Shown here: positions 53,579 through 62,982 of the stretch, in pieces
How the letters are laid out: the number at the start of each line of letters is the position of its first letter
Position numbering within the stretch: position 1 is the stretch's first letter
NCBI RefSeq assembly: GCF_020524485.1
Contig: NZ_JAIVLF010000004.1
Location: 248,001-312,000, forward strand
Reading direction: 5' to 3'
Source of the DNA: Novosphingobium profundi
GTDB lineage: Bacteria > Pseudomonadota > Alphaproteobacteria > Sphingomonadales > Sphingomonadaceae
DNA length: 64,000 bases
Notes under the pieces: generated by a model
Database searches by the model: none
What the model was told of the DNA's origin: nothing
Seen by the model: the letters and a program-made list of their open reading frames with translations, nothing else
Program-made: the position numbers and the translations under genes

Positions 53579-54742
53579 TTATCCCGCCCCGATCAGTTCC
53601 CGTCCGATCAGCATCCTCCGGATCTCGTTGGTGCCCGCTCCGATATCGAGGAGCTTGGCATCGCGCAGGTAGCGCTCCACCGGCCAGTCGGTCGTGTAGC
53701 CCGCCCCGCCCAGCGCCTGCACCGCCTCGCCCGCCACGCGAAACGCGCTTTCGCTCGCCAGCAGGATTGCACCGGCTGCATCGAAGCGCGTTGTATTGCC
53801 CGCATCGCAGGCCCGCGCCACCGCGTAAACGTACGCGCGGGCCGATTGCAGCGCGACATACATGTCCGCGACCTTGGCCTGCATGAGCTGGAAGGTTCCG
53901 ATGGGCGCGCCGAACTGGCGCCGTTCGCGCACGTAGGGAATGACGGTATCGAGGCAGGCCTGCATGATGCCCAGCTGCAAGCCGGCCAGCACGACGCGTT
54001 CATAGTCGAGGCCGCTCATCAGCACCTTCACCCCGCCCCCGACCGGGCCGAGCACGTTCGCCTCGGGCACGAAGCAATCGGCAAAGACAAGCTCGCACGT
54101 GGGCGATCCGCGCATGCCCAGCTTGTCGATCTTCTGGCCGATGGAGAAGCCTTGCATCCCCTTCTCGACCAAGAACGCAGTGATCCCGCGCGAGCCCGCA
54201 TCCGCATCGGTGCGCGCGTAAACCACCAGCGTATCGGCAAATGTCCCGTTGGTGATCCAGAACTTGGTGCCATCAAGACGCCAGCCGCCCGGGACCGCCT
54301 CGGCGCGCAGCTTCATGCTCACGACATCCGACCCCGCGCCCGCCTCGGACATGGCGAGACTGCCGACGTGTTCGCCGCTGATGAGCGGGGCGAGGTACTT
54401 CTCCTTCTGCGCGTCGCTGCCCCAACGGCGGATCTGGTTAACGCACAGGTTCGAATGCGCGCCATAGGACAAGCCGACCGAGGCCGAGGCGCGGCTGACT
54501 TCCTCGACCGCCACAACGTGTTCGAGATAGCCAAGGCCGATCCCGCCCCACTCTTCCTCCACCGTAATGCCATGGAGGCCAAGCGCGCCCATCTCGGGCC
54601 AGAGTTCGCGGGGAAACCTGTCCTCGCGGTCAATCTCGGCTGCCATCGGCGCTATCCGCTCGGACGCGAAGCGCGCCACGCTTTCGCGGATCATCTGCGC
54701 GCTTTCGCCCAGGCCAAAATCGAAATCGGGGGTCGCTGTCAT
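53579..54742 (-). CDS. Acyl-CoA dehydrogenase, isovaleryl-CoA type
   Basis: 387 residues with all domain landmarks: [34 protein letters not shown], the flavin-binding [15 protein letters not shown], and the catalytic Glu placed in [12 protein letters not shown], as in isovaleryl-CoA dehydrogenase rather than at the C-terminal position. The final [21 protein letters not shown] is typical. It probably acts in leucine catabolism, but no methylcrotonyl-CoA carboxylase genes are adjacent, so the substrate is not certain. Confidence 0.92.
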   Translation of the reverse strand: MTATPDFDFGLGESAQMIRESVARFASERIAPMAAEIDREDRFPRELWPEMGALGLHGITVEEEWGGIGLGYLEHVVAVEEVSRASASVGLSYGAHSNLCVNQIRRWGSDAQKEKYLAPLISGEHVGSLAMSEAGAGSDVVSMKLRAEAVPGGWRLDGTKFWITNGTFADTLVVYARTDADAGSRGITAFLVEKGMQGFSIGQKIDKLGMRGSPTCELVFADCFVPEANVLGPVGGGVKVLMSGLDYERVVLAGLQLGIMQACLDTVIPYVRERRQFGAPIGTFQLMQAKVADMYVALQSARAYVYAVARACDAGNTTRFDAAGAILLASESAFRVAGEAVQALGGAGYTTDWPVERYLRDAKLLDIGAGTNEIRRMLIGRELIGAG

Positions 54743-54912
54743 CTCTCTCCTCTTCCCGCCACCATGAACGGCGACGCATCCTTCGGACCTTGCGGGTGTT
54801 GTCCCCGGTATGTCCTGTTGTAGGCTGCCCCTGCATCCGGGACTTTGCGGTGCAGGTCAAGCAACACCTGACACCCAAGACACTGCACTCGTAACCAAGG
54901 TGTGAAATTATC

Positions 54913-55647
54913 GTGCCAAATCAGGATCCGATCGCAAAGCCTTCGAGCCCTCGCGACGCGCAGCCCAGCAAGGCTGTCCTGGGTACCAACGCACCACCGC
55001 GCGTGCAGGTCCTCGTGACCTACCTTTTCCTGGCGATCATGGGCATCGAACTCGTCACCCTGGTGATCTCCGCGCGCTGGGCCCATGTGTTCCTCGTCAC
55101 CGGCCTCATGATCGTCATCGCCATCCCCGTCACGGTGCACCGTCGCCTGATCGCCAATGTCCCGGTCGAGATCCAGATATTTGCAGTGATCTTTGTGTTC
55201 GCCACGCTGTTCCTGGGCGAAGTGGGCGACTTCTACGAAAAGTTCTGGTGGTGGGACATCGCGCTCCACACCTGTTCGGGCGTGATGCTGGGGCTGCTCG
55301 GCTTTCTCACGCTTTACATGCTCAACGAGACCGAGACGGTCAGCCTGCACATGCGCCCCTCGTTCCTAGCCTTCTTCGCTTTCTTCTTCAGCGTCGGGCT
55401 CGGCGCGATCTGGGAGATCTTCGAGTTCACGATGGACCAGGTCTTCGGGCTCAACATGCAAAAGCCGATGCTGGACGATCCTTCGGGCCTTACCGACACG
55501 ATGTGGGACCTTATCGTCGACACCCTGGGTGCGCTGACCGCCAGCCTGATCGGCCTTGTCTACATGCTCCAGGCCCGCAAGGAGGGGCGGCGTGACTGGT
55601 TGCAGCGCTTCGTCGACCGCTACCCCCGCTTCTTCAACCACACCTAA
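54913..55647 (+). CDS. Multi-span membrane protein, DUF2238-like
   Basis: 244 residues from a GTG at 54913. A Pro/Ser-rich cytoplasmic head leads into about five to six membrane segments. The conserved acidic/aromatic blocks FYEKFWWWDIALHTCSGVML and FEFTMDQVFGLNMQ then DDPSGLTDTMWDLIVD resemble the DUF2238 family, which has been suggested to be linked to lipid phosphate chemistry. Divergent from the acyl-CoA dehydrogenase and ending 10 bases before the convergent crotonase gene. Function unknown. Confidence 0.75.
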   Translation: MPNQDPIAKPSSPRDAQPSKAVLGTNAPPRVQVLVTYLFLAIMGIELVTLVISARWAHVFLVTGLMIVIAIPVTVHRRLIANVPVEIQIFAVIFVFATLFLGEVGDFYEKFWWWDIALHTCSGVMLGLLGFLTLYMLNETETVSLHMRPSFLAFFAFFFSVGLGAIWEIFEFTMDQVFGLNMQKPMLDDPSGLTDTMWDLIVDTLGALTASLIGLVYMLQARKEGRRDWLQRFVDRYPRFFNHT

Positions 55648-55657
55648 GGGCGCGCTC

Positions 55658-56431
55658 TTACGACCCGATGAAGTTTGCCGGGCGCCGCTCGAAGACCGAG
55701 GCAACGCCCTCGGCGTAGTCCGCCGTCGCGCGCAAGGCCGACTGCTCGGCATGTTCGCGCCGCATCGCCGCCACCGCCGCGTTGGCCGTGCCGTCCATCA
55801 GCGTGCGTCGCACCGCAAGCAGCGCCAGCGGGGCGTTGCCGGCAATCTCGTGCGCCATGGCAAGCGCCTCTTCGGCGACGGTGCCCTCGTCCACCATGCG
55901 GTCGACCAGCCCCCAGTCGAGCGCCGTCTTGCCCTTCACGCGCTCGGAGGAAAGCATCATCCAGCTCGCCCGCTGAGGGCCCAGGAGCCGCGGCAGGGTA
56001 TAGGTCAGCGCGAAACCGGGGTGAAAACCGAGCCGGGTGAAATTGGCCGAAAGCCGCGTGGTCGGGTCGGCCACCCGGAAATCGGCGGCCATGGCAAGGC
56101 CCAGCCCGGCACCGATGGCCGCGCCCTGCACTCCGGCGATGATCGGCTTGCGGCGGCGGAACATCCGCTCGGCCTGGTTGTAGAGCTTGGAGATTGCGGC
56201 CATGCCGCCATTGCCCGCAATCGTAGCGTCCCCAGCAAGATCCGCGCCTGCACAGAACGAGCGCCCTTGCGAGGTCAGGACCGAGCAGCGCAGCGCCGGA
56301 TCGCTGTCCACCTTGTAGAGCGCATCGGCGATCTGACGCATCAGGTCGGGACAGGCGAAATTGTGGGGCGGCTTGGAAAAATGGATCTTCGCAACGTGGT
56401 GATCACGCTCGAGGGTCACATCGATGCTCAT
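55658..56431 (-). CDS. Crotonase-fold enoyl-CoA hydratase/isomerase-like protein lacking catalytic Glu pair
   Basis: 257 residues. The fold is clear: HFSKPPHNFACPDLMRQI, the oxyanion loop GRSFCAGADLAG, then GAAIGAGLGLAMAADFRVAD and GFHPGFALTYTLPRLLG. Aligning by eye to rat crotonase, the position of Glu144 is Gly (in AGLGLAM) and that of Glu164 is Phe (in ANFTRLG), so hydration by the standard mechanism is unlikely. Isomerase, racemase or another CoA ester reaction is possible. It is divergent from the TauE/SafE gene. Confidence 0.87.
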   Translation of the reverse strand: MSIDVTLERDHHVAKIHFSKPPHNFACPDLMRQIADALYKVDSDPALRCSVLTSQGRSFCAGADLAGDATIAGNGGMAAISKLYNQAERMFRRRKPIIAGVQGAAIGAGLGLAMAADFRVADPTTRLSANFTRLGFHPGFALTYTLPRLLGPQRASWMMLSSERVKGKTALDWGLVDRMVDEGTVAEEALAMAHEIAGNAPLALLAVRRTLMDGTANAAVAAMRREHAEQSALRATADYAEGVASVFERRPANFIGS

Positions 56432-56726
56432 CTGCGGTGGGTCTCCTGCCTGACGGCCTTTTTCATGCCTTTCCGGACTTATTCCAGAAAGGTTAGCGCC
56501 TGTTCAAGCACGTTCGCGGTTATGAGCCAGCGCATCTCCGTACAGCATCTATCGCGCGATTGCTGCATTGCCGAAATTTAAGGGCTCGCCTGTGCGCAAT
56601 TCCTTCGACATACTCCACGGCCATGCACAGACGTGACACTCCGCCTCGCCTTGCAATTCCGCCCATGCCCCGCGTTTCGGGGGAGCGCATCGTCCGCCTG
56701 TCCGCGCACCTGGGGTGCAGCGCGGC

Positions 56727-57557
56727 ATGACGGCGGACCTATGGACCTGGGCTTTACCGCTCGCGCTCATGCTGGGAGCAGGTCTGGCCTCGGGCTTTGC
56801 CGCCGGGCTCTTCGGGATCGGCGGTGGTTTCGTGGTCGTGCCAGTGCTGTTCATCATGCTTCCGCTGCTGGGAGGGACGCCCGAGAGCCTTGCCCATGTC
56901 GCCATCGGCACCTCGCTCGCCACGATCCTGGTGACCTCGCTGCGCTCGGTTCAGGCCCATGCCCGGCGCGGAGCGGTCGACTTCGCGCTGCTCAAGGCCT
57001 GGGCGCCCTGGATCGTCCTCGGCGTAGCCGCCGGCGTGCTACTTGCAGCAAGGGTCAGCGGGGCCATGCTCGCGCTCATCTTCGGGGCGGGCGTTGCCAT
57101 CATGGCGCTCCATTTCCTCTTCCCCATCCTTGCCAACCGCCACTTACGTGACGAGCTTCCCGGCGGCCTTGCGCGCGTCGGCATCGCGGGGGGCATCGGC
57201 GCCTTCTCGTCCCTGCTGGGCATTGGCGGCGGCACCATCGCGATCATCGTCATGACGCTGTGCGGCAAGGACATTCACCGCGCCATCGCGACGGCTTCTG
57301 GCGTCGGTTTCCTGATCGCGGTGCCGGGCACCCTGGGTTTCATCGCCATCGGTCTTGGCGCGCCCGACCTGCCGAGCGGATCGCTGGGCTACATCAACCT
57401 TCCCGCGACGCTCGCCATCGTCAGCACGTCGATCATATCGGCCCCCTGGGGCGCGGCGACCGCGCACCGTCTGCCCGCCGCCGTGCTGCGCCCGGTCTTC
57501 GGCCTCTACCTGCTCTTCGTCGCCTTCACCATGGTCCGCAACGGGCTCGGAGGCTGA
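56727..57557 (+). CDS. TauE/SafE-family anion exporter
   Basis: 276 residues from the ATG at 56727; a GTG at 56715 would add four. Eight hydrophobic spans come as two repeated halves, each with a Gly-rich motif: FAAGLFGIGGGFVVVPVLFI and FSSLLGIGGGTIAIIVMTL. Members export sulfite, sulfonates or related organic anions. No sulfur-metabolism genes are adjacent, so the substrate is unknown. It precedes the aminotransferase gene on the same strand by 61 bases. Confidence 0.9.
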   Translation: MTADLWTWALPLALMLGAGLASGFAAGLFGIGGGFVVVPVLFIMLPLLGGTPESLAHVAIGTSLATILVTSLRSVQAHARRGAVDFALLKAWAPWIVLGVAAGVLLAARVSGAMLALIFGAGVAIMALHFLFPILANRHLRDELPGGLARVGIAGGIGAFSSLLGIGGGTIAIIVMTLCGKDIHRAIATASGVGFLIAVPGTLGFIAIGLGAPDLPSGSLGYINLPATLAIVSTSIISAPWGAATAHRLPAAVLRPVFGLYLLFVAFTMVRNGLGG

Positions 57558-57618
57558 TCCCCGCTAGAACTGTCTGACACTCGAACCACCCGCCCATCCC
57601 GTAAGGAGGAAACGCCCG

Positions 57619-58764
57619 ATGTCCCATGCCTTCACCCGCCGCGCCCTGATCGGCAGCGCGACCGCCGGAACGGCGCTGGGCCTGGCCGCAACGAGCGCCT
57701 CGCGCGCGGCGCTGGCCGCCTCGCCGGTTCCGCCGCCCAGCGCAGTCGGCGACCTCTTCGGGCCGCCCACAGGGCTTGCCCAGCTCAGCCGGAACGAGAA
57801 CCCCTTCGGCCCCTCGCCCAAGGCGCTCCAGGCCCTGACGCAGGCCTCCGGCCACGGGGCCTATTACGCCGACAGGGGCGTCGCCTACCTTACCGACATG
57901 ATCGCCGAGCGCTTTGGCCTCGCCCCGGATCACGTCATCGTGAGCTCGGGCTCCACCGAGGTCCTGTGCTGCGCCTCGATGGCGCTGGCCGAGCAAGGCG
58001 CGATCCTGTGCCCGGACCTGTTCTGGGACACCACCGTCACGTATGCGGAGAAGAAGGGCGCCAGGCTGAAGCGCGTTCCCCTTGCCCCCGACATGGGGAT
58101 CGACCTTGCCGCCATGAAGGCCGCGATCACCCCGGACATCGGCCTCATCCACATCTGCAATCCCAACAACCCCACCGCCATGTCGCTCGATGGCGATGCC
58201 CTGCGCGCCTTCATCCGCGGGGTCGACCCGGCCATCACCGTCCTTGTCGACGAGGCCTACATGGAGCTGACCGCGCGGCCCGACTACACCTCGATGGTCG
58301 ATCTCCTGGCCGAACGCGAGAACCTCATCATCTGCCGCACCTTCTCCAAGATCTACGGCATGGCAGGGCTGCGTCTGGGCTACGCGCTCACTTCGCCCGC
58401 CATGGTGGAGAAGCTGCGCGGCTATCTGATGAGCTTTGGGGGCAACAGCGCCGGGCTCGCCGCGGGGATCGCCTCCTACCAGGATGAGGCTTTCCTTTCC
58501 TATTCCAAGGCCCGCATCCTTGAAGCGCGCGAGGCCATCATGGACGCGGTCGGCGCGGCCGGGCTCACAGCCCTGCCCTCTGACGCCAGCTTCGTCTATG
58601 TGAAGGTGCCCGATGCCGATGCCCTGAAGGCCGAGATGGCCAAGGCCCAGGTCGCGATCCGCCCGGCCTACGGGACCTGGACGCACTACTCGCGCGTCAG
58701 CACCGGCCGCATGGAGGACGTGGCCCGCTACGCCGAAGTGCTGCGCCGGACCTACAAGGCCTGA
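57619..58764 (+). CDS. Aminotransferase (HisC-like) with Tat signal peptide
   Basis: 381 residues. A twin-arginine signal is visible at residues 5-34 (TRRALIGSATAGTALGLAA.. ending near ALA), implying export folded with its cofactor. The class I/II aminotransferase fold follows: RNENPFGPSPKA, HVIVSSGSTEVL, NPNNPTAMS, the Asp in LVDEAYMEL and the PLP lysine in RTFSKIYGMAGLRLGY. It resembles histidinol-phosphate aminotransferases but lies far from any his genes. The substrate is unknown. It convergently overlaps the LysR gene by 13 bases. Confidence 0.92.
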   Translation: MSHAFTRRALIGSATAGTALGLAATSASRAALAASPVPPPSAVGDLFGPPTGLAQLSRNENPFGPSPKALQALTQASGHGAYYADRGVAYLTDMIAERFGLAPDHVIVSSGSTEVLCCASMALAEQGAILCPDLFWDTTVTYAEKKGARLKRVPLAPDMGIDLAAMKAAITPDIGLIHICNPNNPTAMSLDGDALRAFIRGVDPAITVLVDEAYMELTARPDYTSMVDLLAERENLIICRTFSKIYGMAGLRLGYALTSPAMVEKLRGYLMSFGGNSAGLAAGIASYQDEAFLSYSKARILEAREAIMDAVGAAGLTALPSDASFVYVKVPDADALKAEMAKAQVAIRPAYGTWTHYSRVSTGRMEDVARYAEVLRRTYKA

Positions 58765-59660
58765 GGCAGCGCCGCGTCCTCGCGGAACTTCTCGCGGATC
58801 AACTCGTGCACCGCCGCGATCCGCGGTTCGCGCAGGACCTTGGGCAGCCAGATCAGGAAGTAGCGGTTGACCGGCATCTCGACCGGCGGCTCGATCTCGA
58901 CAAGTTCGCCGCTCGCGATGTGCCGTTCGCACAAGTAGCTGGGCAGGACGCACCAGCCAAAGCCGTCCATGACCATGCGCTGGAGGCACCTGAGGTCCTG
59001 CCCCATGATGGCGGGCGGAAGTGCATGGCGGGCAAGGCCATTGGCGCCCAGCCAGGTCGAAATGAGCTGCTGCTTGATGTTGAAGGCCAGCACCGGCTCC
59101 TCGTGGAGCGCCTGGCCCAGATCGGGCGCGGCCATGATCCGCGCGGCCACTACAGGCGAGGCGACCGCGTGCAGGCGCTCCTCGTGCACCATCTCGCTGC
59201 GCACATTGCCGTCAAGCACCGGATAGCCCGACAGCGCCAGGTCGCAATCGTCCTCCAGCACGCCAGCCGCCATCTGCGCGTGGTCCGCGGCCGCGAAGCG
59301 GATCTGCATGCCCGCCCGCACCAGTGAAACAAGCCGGGGCACGACCATCTCGGCCAGGAAATCGGCCTGCCCCATGATCCGCACGATCCCGGTCTGATCC
59401 CGTGAGCGGGCCCGGGTGCGCGCGAGGACGGCCTCGGCCATGTCGAGGGTATCGCCTAGCCCTGCGGCCATTTCGTCGGCAATCACCGTCGGGCGCACCC
59501 CCTTGGCGTGGCGCACGAAGAGCGCATGGCCGATCGCGGCCTCAAGCGCGGCGATATGCTGCGAGATTGCAGGCTGGGTCAGGCCCAGGCTGCGCGCAGC
59601 ACCGCTAAGCGATTGTTGCCGGTAGACTTCCACGAAACTGCGCAGTTGTGTCAGGGCCAT
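58752..59660 (-). CDS. LysR-family regulator of the efflux operon (predicted)
   Basis: 302 residues, with an N-terminal winged helix (SFVEVYRQQSLSGAARSLGL, QPAISQHIAALEAAIG) and a substrate-binding domain. It is divergent from the FUSC efflux genes across 228 bases that contain two LysR-like dyads, the same layout as aaeR with aaeXAB, so it probably controls efflux of an aromatic or other weak acid. Its last 13 bases overlap the aminotransferase gene. Confidence 0.92.
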   Translation of the reverse strand: MALTQLRSFVEVYRQQSLSGAARSLGLTQPAISQHIAALEAAIGHALFVRHAKGVRPTVIADEMAAGLGDTLDMAEAVLARTRARSRDQTGIVRIMGQADFLAEMVVPRLVSLVRAGMQIRFAAADHAQMAAGVLEDDCDLALSGYPVLDGNVRSEMVHEERLHAVASPVVAARIMAAPDLGQALHEEPVLAFNIKQQLISTWLGANGLARHALPPAIMGQDLRCLQRMVMDGFGWCVLPSYLCERHIASGELVEIEPPVEMPVNRYFLIWLPKVLREPRIAAVHELIREKFREDAALPQAL

Positions 59661-59667
59661 GACCTCA

Positions 59668-59713
59668 CATAACGCAACTTATGGATAATCCCAAATCATC
59701 TAATATCCCTTAG
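59668..59713. promoter_or_regulatory. Two LysR-type dyads upstream of the efflux operon
   Basis: CATAA-N6-TTATG (59668-59683) and CTAA-N6-TTAG (59700-59713) have the same spacer length, with centres 31 bases apart (about three helical turns), just upstream of the LysR start codon. This fits a recognition site plus activation site. The pattern is direct; the regulator match is inference. Confidence 0.6.
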
Positions 59714-59888
59714 GAGTAAAAACCGCATATTGGGCACCTCGCCCATCGCGGACGGATGATTGATCCCCCCCTCCCCCACGTTCATCCGATCGCGATGGGC
59801 ATTCTCGCCTTACCCTCGCACGCGCGCCCGACCGACCACCCCATCGCCCCTGCCGGACACCGTCGCCTCCCCGTTGGACCCCCGCCCG

Positions 59889-61796
59889 ATGACCTCGCCC
59901 CGCTGGCAGGCTAGTTTCTTTGCCCTGAAGACCACGCTGGCCGCGCTCATGGCGCTGTGGATCACGCTGTGGGTCGGGCTGGAGCGTCCGTTCTGGGCGA
60001 TCACGACCGCCTACATCATCTCCAGCCCGCTTTCCGGCGCAACGCGCTCCAAGGCGATCTACCGCGTGCTCGGCACCTTCGTGGGGGCAACCGTGGCCGT
60101 CGCGCTCGTCCCCGCGCTCGTCGACTGGCCGCCGCTCCTGTGCCTCGCCTTCGCGCTGTGGGTCGGGGGGACTCTGGCGATCTCGCTGCTCGACCGTTCG
60201 CCGCGCGCCTACACGATGATGCTGATGGGCTACACCGCGCTCATTGTCGGCTTTCCCGCAGTGGACCAGCCCGAGGCCGTGTTCGAGATCGCGACTGCGC
60301 GCGTGACCGAGATCGTGCTCGGCATTACCTGCGCCACGCTCACCCACAGTCTGCTCTGGCCCCAGTCGGTGGGCAAGACGATGGGCCTCAAGCTCTCGGT
60401 CTGGTGCCGCGACGCCCGCGCCTGGCGCGCCGAGATCCTCGCCTCGGACGGGTCGGGCGATCCGCGCGAGGGGCGCCGCAGGCTGGCCAAGGACGCGATG
60501 GACTGCGTCATCATGGCCACCCACATCCCCTTCGACACCTCGCACTGGCGCGACGCCAGCAGTTCGGTCCAGGCGATGCTGCGCCGCATCCTGCTGCTAT
60601 TGCCCGCGCTTTCGGGGCTCGCCGACCGCCAGCGCGCGCTTGACGAGCTTGCGACCCGGCCTGACGCGAGCCCGGAATGGCGCGAACTCCTGCGCCACAG
60701 CCACACACTGCGCGAGGGCCAGACCGCGCAGCTTCTCGACGAATGCGAAGCGATCCTCGCCCACGTCGAGGACCGGCGCAAACCCAAACCTGTCGACAAG
60801 CTGGAGAACCGCGCGGTGATCGCGCTTCATGCCGACTGGGTCTTTGCCATGCTGGCAGGGCTCGCCGCCGCGATCTCGATCCTCATCTGCTGCGCGATCT
60901 GGATTGGCACGGGCTGGGCCGACGGCGGGGTTTCGGCGATGATGACGGGCATCTTCTGCTGCCTCTTCGCCGCCCTCGACAACCCGGTAAAAATGATCCT
61001 GAGCTTTGGCGGGGCGATCATCGTCTCGTTGGTACCGGCCGCCTTCTACCTCTTCGTGCTGATGCCGCCGGTCGACGGGTTCATTCCGCTCGCGATCCTG
61101 CTCTTCCCGGTGCTGTTCGCGGCGGCCTGGATCATCCCCCACCCGCGCTATGGCCTGATGGGCGGCGCATTCATGCTGGGCTTTGCCAATGCGCTGGCGC
61201 TGCAGGAGAGCTACCACGCCGACTTTGCGCGCTTCCTCAACGGCAATGCGGGGCAGGTGCTGGGCGTGCTCGTCGCGGCAATCGTGACGGCGGGGCTGCG
61301 TTCGGCGGGCGTGGACCGGATCGTGCGACGCCTGCGCCGCAATCTCCACCGCGATCTCGTCAGCCTTGCCTCGGCGCGCGTCGCGCCCAACCCGATGGCT
61401 GCCCTTGGCCGGACGACCGACCGCATGGCGCTCATCACCGAGCGCCTGGGCGATGCGACCGACGAGGCCACCGCAACCTTGCGCGAGGTGCGCATCGCCG
61501 AGAACATCGTCACCATCCAGCAAGTGCGCATGAGCGCCGAGCGCAAGCTCTCGCTCGCCCTCGCGCGGGTCCTGCGCGACGTGACACGCACCTACCAGGA
61601 GCCCGCACGGCCCGCGCCCCCGCGCCTGCTTGGCCGGATCGATGCGGCCATGCGCCTGATGCTCGCCAAGGGGCCGCCGGTCGCGCACCGCCAGGATGCC
61701 CTGCCCGACCGTACCGATGGCCTGGGGGCGCTGGTGGCCCTGCGCCGCAACCTCTTCCCCGAAGCCGCCGATTTTCGAAGGGATGCCCTGACGTGA
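59889..61796 (+). CDS. FUSC-family efflux protein (AaeB/fusaric-acid-resistance type)
   Basis: 635 residues from the ATG at 59889. Two blocks of membrane spans (about 15-150 and 330-480) surround cytoplasmic helical regions (about 165-330 and 500-635). Family marks include LERPFWAITTAYIISSPLSG and GGVSAMMTGIFCCLFAALDN. It is the inner-membrane component of an aromatic-acid or toxic-compound exporter with the HlyD adaptor and NodT channel downstream. Its stop overlaps the DUF1656 start. An upstream in-frame extension to 59760 lacks a good start. Confidence 0.92.
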   Translation: MTSPRWQASFFALKTTLAALMALWITLWVGLERPFWAITTAYIISSPLSGATRSKAIYRVLGTFVGATVAVALVPALVDWPPLLCLAFALWVGGTLAISLLDRSPRAYTMMLMGYTALIVGFPAVDQPEAVFEIATARVTEIVLGITCATLTHSLLWPQSVGKTMGLKLSVWCRDARAWRAEILASDGSGDPREGRRRLAKDAMDCVIMATHIPFDTSHWRDASSSVQAMLRRILLLLPALSGLADRQRALDELATRPDASPEWRELLRHSHTLREGQTAQLLDECEAILAHVEDRRKPKPVDKLENRAVIALHADWVFAMLAGLAAAISILICCAIWIGTGWADGGVSAMMTGIFCCLFAALDNPVKMILSFGGAIIVSLVPAAFYLFVLMPPVDGFIPLAILLFPVLFAAAWIIPHPRYGLMGGAFMLGFANALALQESYHADFARFLNGNAGQVLGVLVAAIVTAGLRSAGVDRIVRRLRRNLHRDLVSLASARVAPNPMAALGRTTDRMALITERLGDATDEATATLREVRIAENIVTIQQVRMSAERKLSLALARVLRDVTRTYQEPARPAPPRLLGRIDAAMRLMLAKGPPVAHRQDALPDRTDGLGALVALRRNLFPEAADFRRDALT

Positions 61797-62014
61797 CGCC
61801 GGACTATCTGCTGGGCGTCATCTACGTCGCCGCCGCCCCGGTCGAGGCCTGCATCGCGCTCGTCCTCACCTTCCTCTTGCACCGCCTGCTCTCCACACTG
61901 CGCCTCTACCGCTGGATCTGGCACGGGGTGCTGTTCGACACCGCTCTCTTCGTCGTCGTCTGGGCCGCCCTGGTCCTTGTCCTTCCCCCGCAGTTTGCCG
62001 GATACCACCCATGA
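61793..62014 (+). CDS. DUF1656 small membrane protein of the efflux operon
   Basis: 73 residues starting with GTG at 61793, four bases inside the FUSC stop (GTGA). Two membrane spans flank LLHRLLSTLRLYRWIWH, the usual DUF1656 mark (AaeX-like). It accompanies FUSC and HlyD genes in most such operons and may stabilise the pump. Its last four bases overlap the HlyD start (ATGA). Confidence 0.9.
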   Translation: MTPDYLLGVIYVAAAPVEACIALVLTFLLHRLLSTLRLYRWIWHGVLFDTALFVVVWAALVLVLPPQFAGYHP

Positions 62015-62982
62015 GCCCGTCATCCACCGAACGTCGCCGCAAGGTCATTTCCATGGCCATCACGGGTTCGCTCGTGCTTGTCTCGATCTGGGCGGGCATC
62101 TCGCTGTTCCGCTATTATCAGGACGATCCCTGGACCCGGGACGGGCGCATTCGGGCCGACGTCGTACAGATCGCACCTGACGTCGGCGGCCTCGTCACCA
62201 AGGTCTATTTCGACCACGACGATCCGGTGAAGCGCGGCGACATCCTCTTCGAGATCGACCCCGCCCGCTACACGCTGGCCGTGACCGAGGCAAAAGTCGC
62301 GGTGCGCCAGGCCGAGGCCGACCTCGACGCGGCCCGCTCCGCCGCGCAAGGAGTTGAAGCGAGCCTGGCCGAAGCCCGCCGCGAGGAAAAGCGCGATACC
62401 AGCCTGTCCGACCTTCTCCCCAGCGAGACGACCGAGCAGACCCAGACCCGCGCCCGCGAGTTGACCGCACGCGCCGCGCAGGCCCACGCCGCCATCGAGC
62501 AGGCCGCCGCCCGCCTCGCGGCCGCCCGCAACGCGCTGGACCTTGCCGAACTCAACCTCAAGCGCACCCACGTGGTCGCGCCGGTGAGCGGCTACATGTC
62601 CGATTTTGCCCTGCGCGTGGGCAATTACGTCAGCGCGGGCAGTCCGGTACTCGCGCTTGTCGACACCTCCACCTTGCGCGTGGAAGGCTATTTCGAGGAA
62701 ACCAAGCTTGCCCATATCCACCTGGGCCAGAAGGCGCTGATCCGGCCGATGGGCACCGACCAGCCGATGCACGGGCACGTCTTTTCCATCGCGGCGGGCA
62801 TCAAGGACCACGACCGCACCGACAGCCAGGACCTGCTGCCCGCGATCAATCCCTCCTTCAGCTGGGTACGCCTGCCCCAGCGCATCCCGGTGCGCATCCA
62901 CATCGACGATGCGCCCAGGGACCTTGCGCTGATCTCGGGGCGCACCGTTTCGGTCAGCCTTGAACTGGACGACAAGCAGTGA
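62011..62982 (+). CDS. HlyD-family periplasmic adaptor
   Basis: 323 residues. A membrane anchor (about 14-35) precedes a split barrel-sandwich domain (DPWTRDGRIRADVVQIAPDV, then APVSGYMSDFALRVGNYVSA), an Ala/Glu-rich coiled-coil hairpin (about 85-180) and a beta-barrel region (EGYFEETKLAHIHLGQKA). It links the FUSC pump to the outer-membrane channel. Overlaps its neighbours by four bases on both sides. Confidence 0.94.
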   Translation: MSPSSTERRRKVISMAITGSLVLVSIWAGISLFRYYQDDPWTRDGRIRADVVQIAPDVGGLVTKVYFDHDDPVKRGDILFEIDPARYTLAVTEAKVAVRQAEADLDAARSAAQGVEASLAEARREEKRDTSLSDLLPSETTEQTQTRARELTARAAQAHAAIEQAAARLAAARNALDLAELNLKRTHVVAPVSGYMSDFALRVGNYVSAGSPVLALVDTSTLRVEGYFEETKLAHIHLGQKALIRPMGTDQPMHGHVFSIAAGIKDHDRTDSQDLLPAINPSFSWVRLPQRIPVRIHIDDAPRDLALISGRTVSVSLELDDKQ

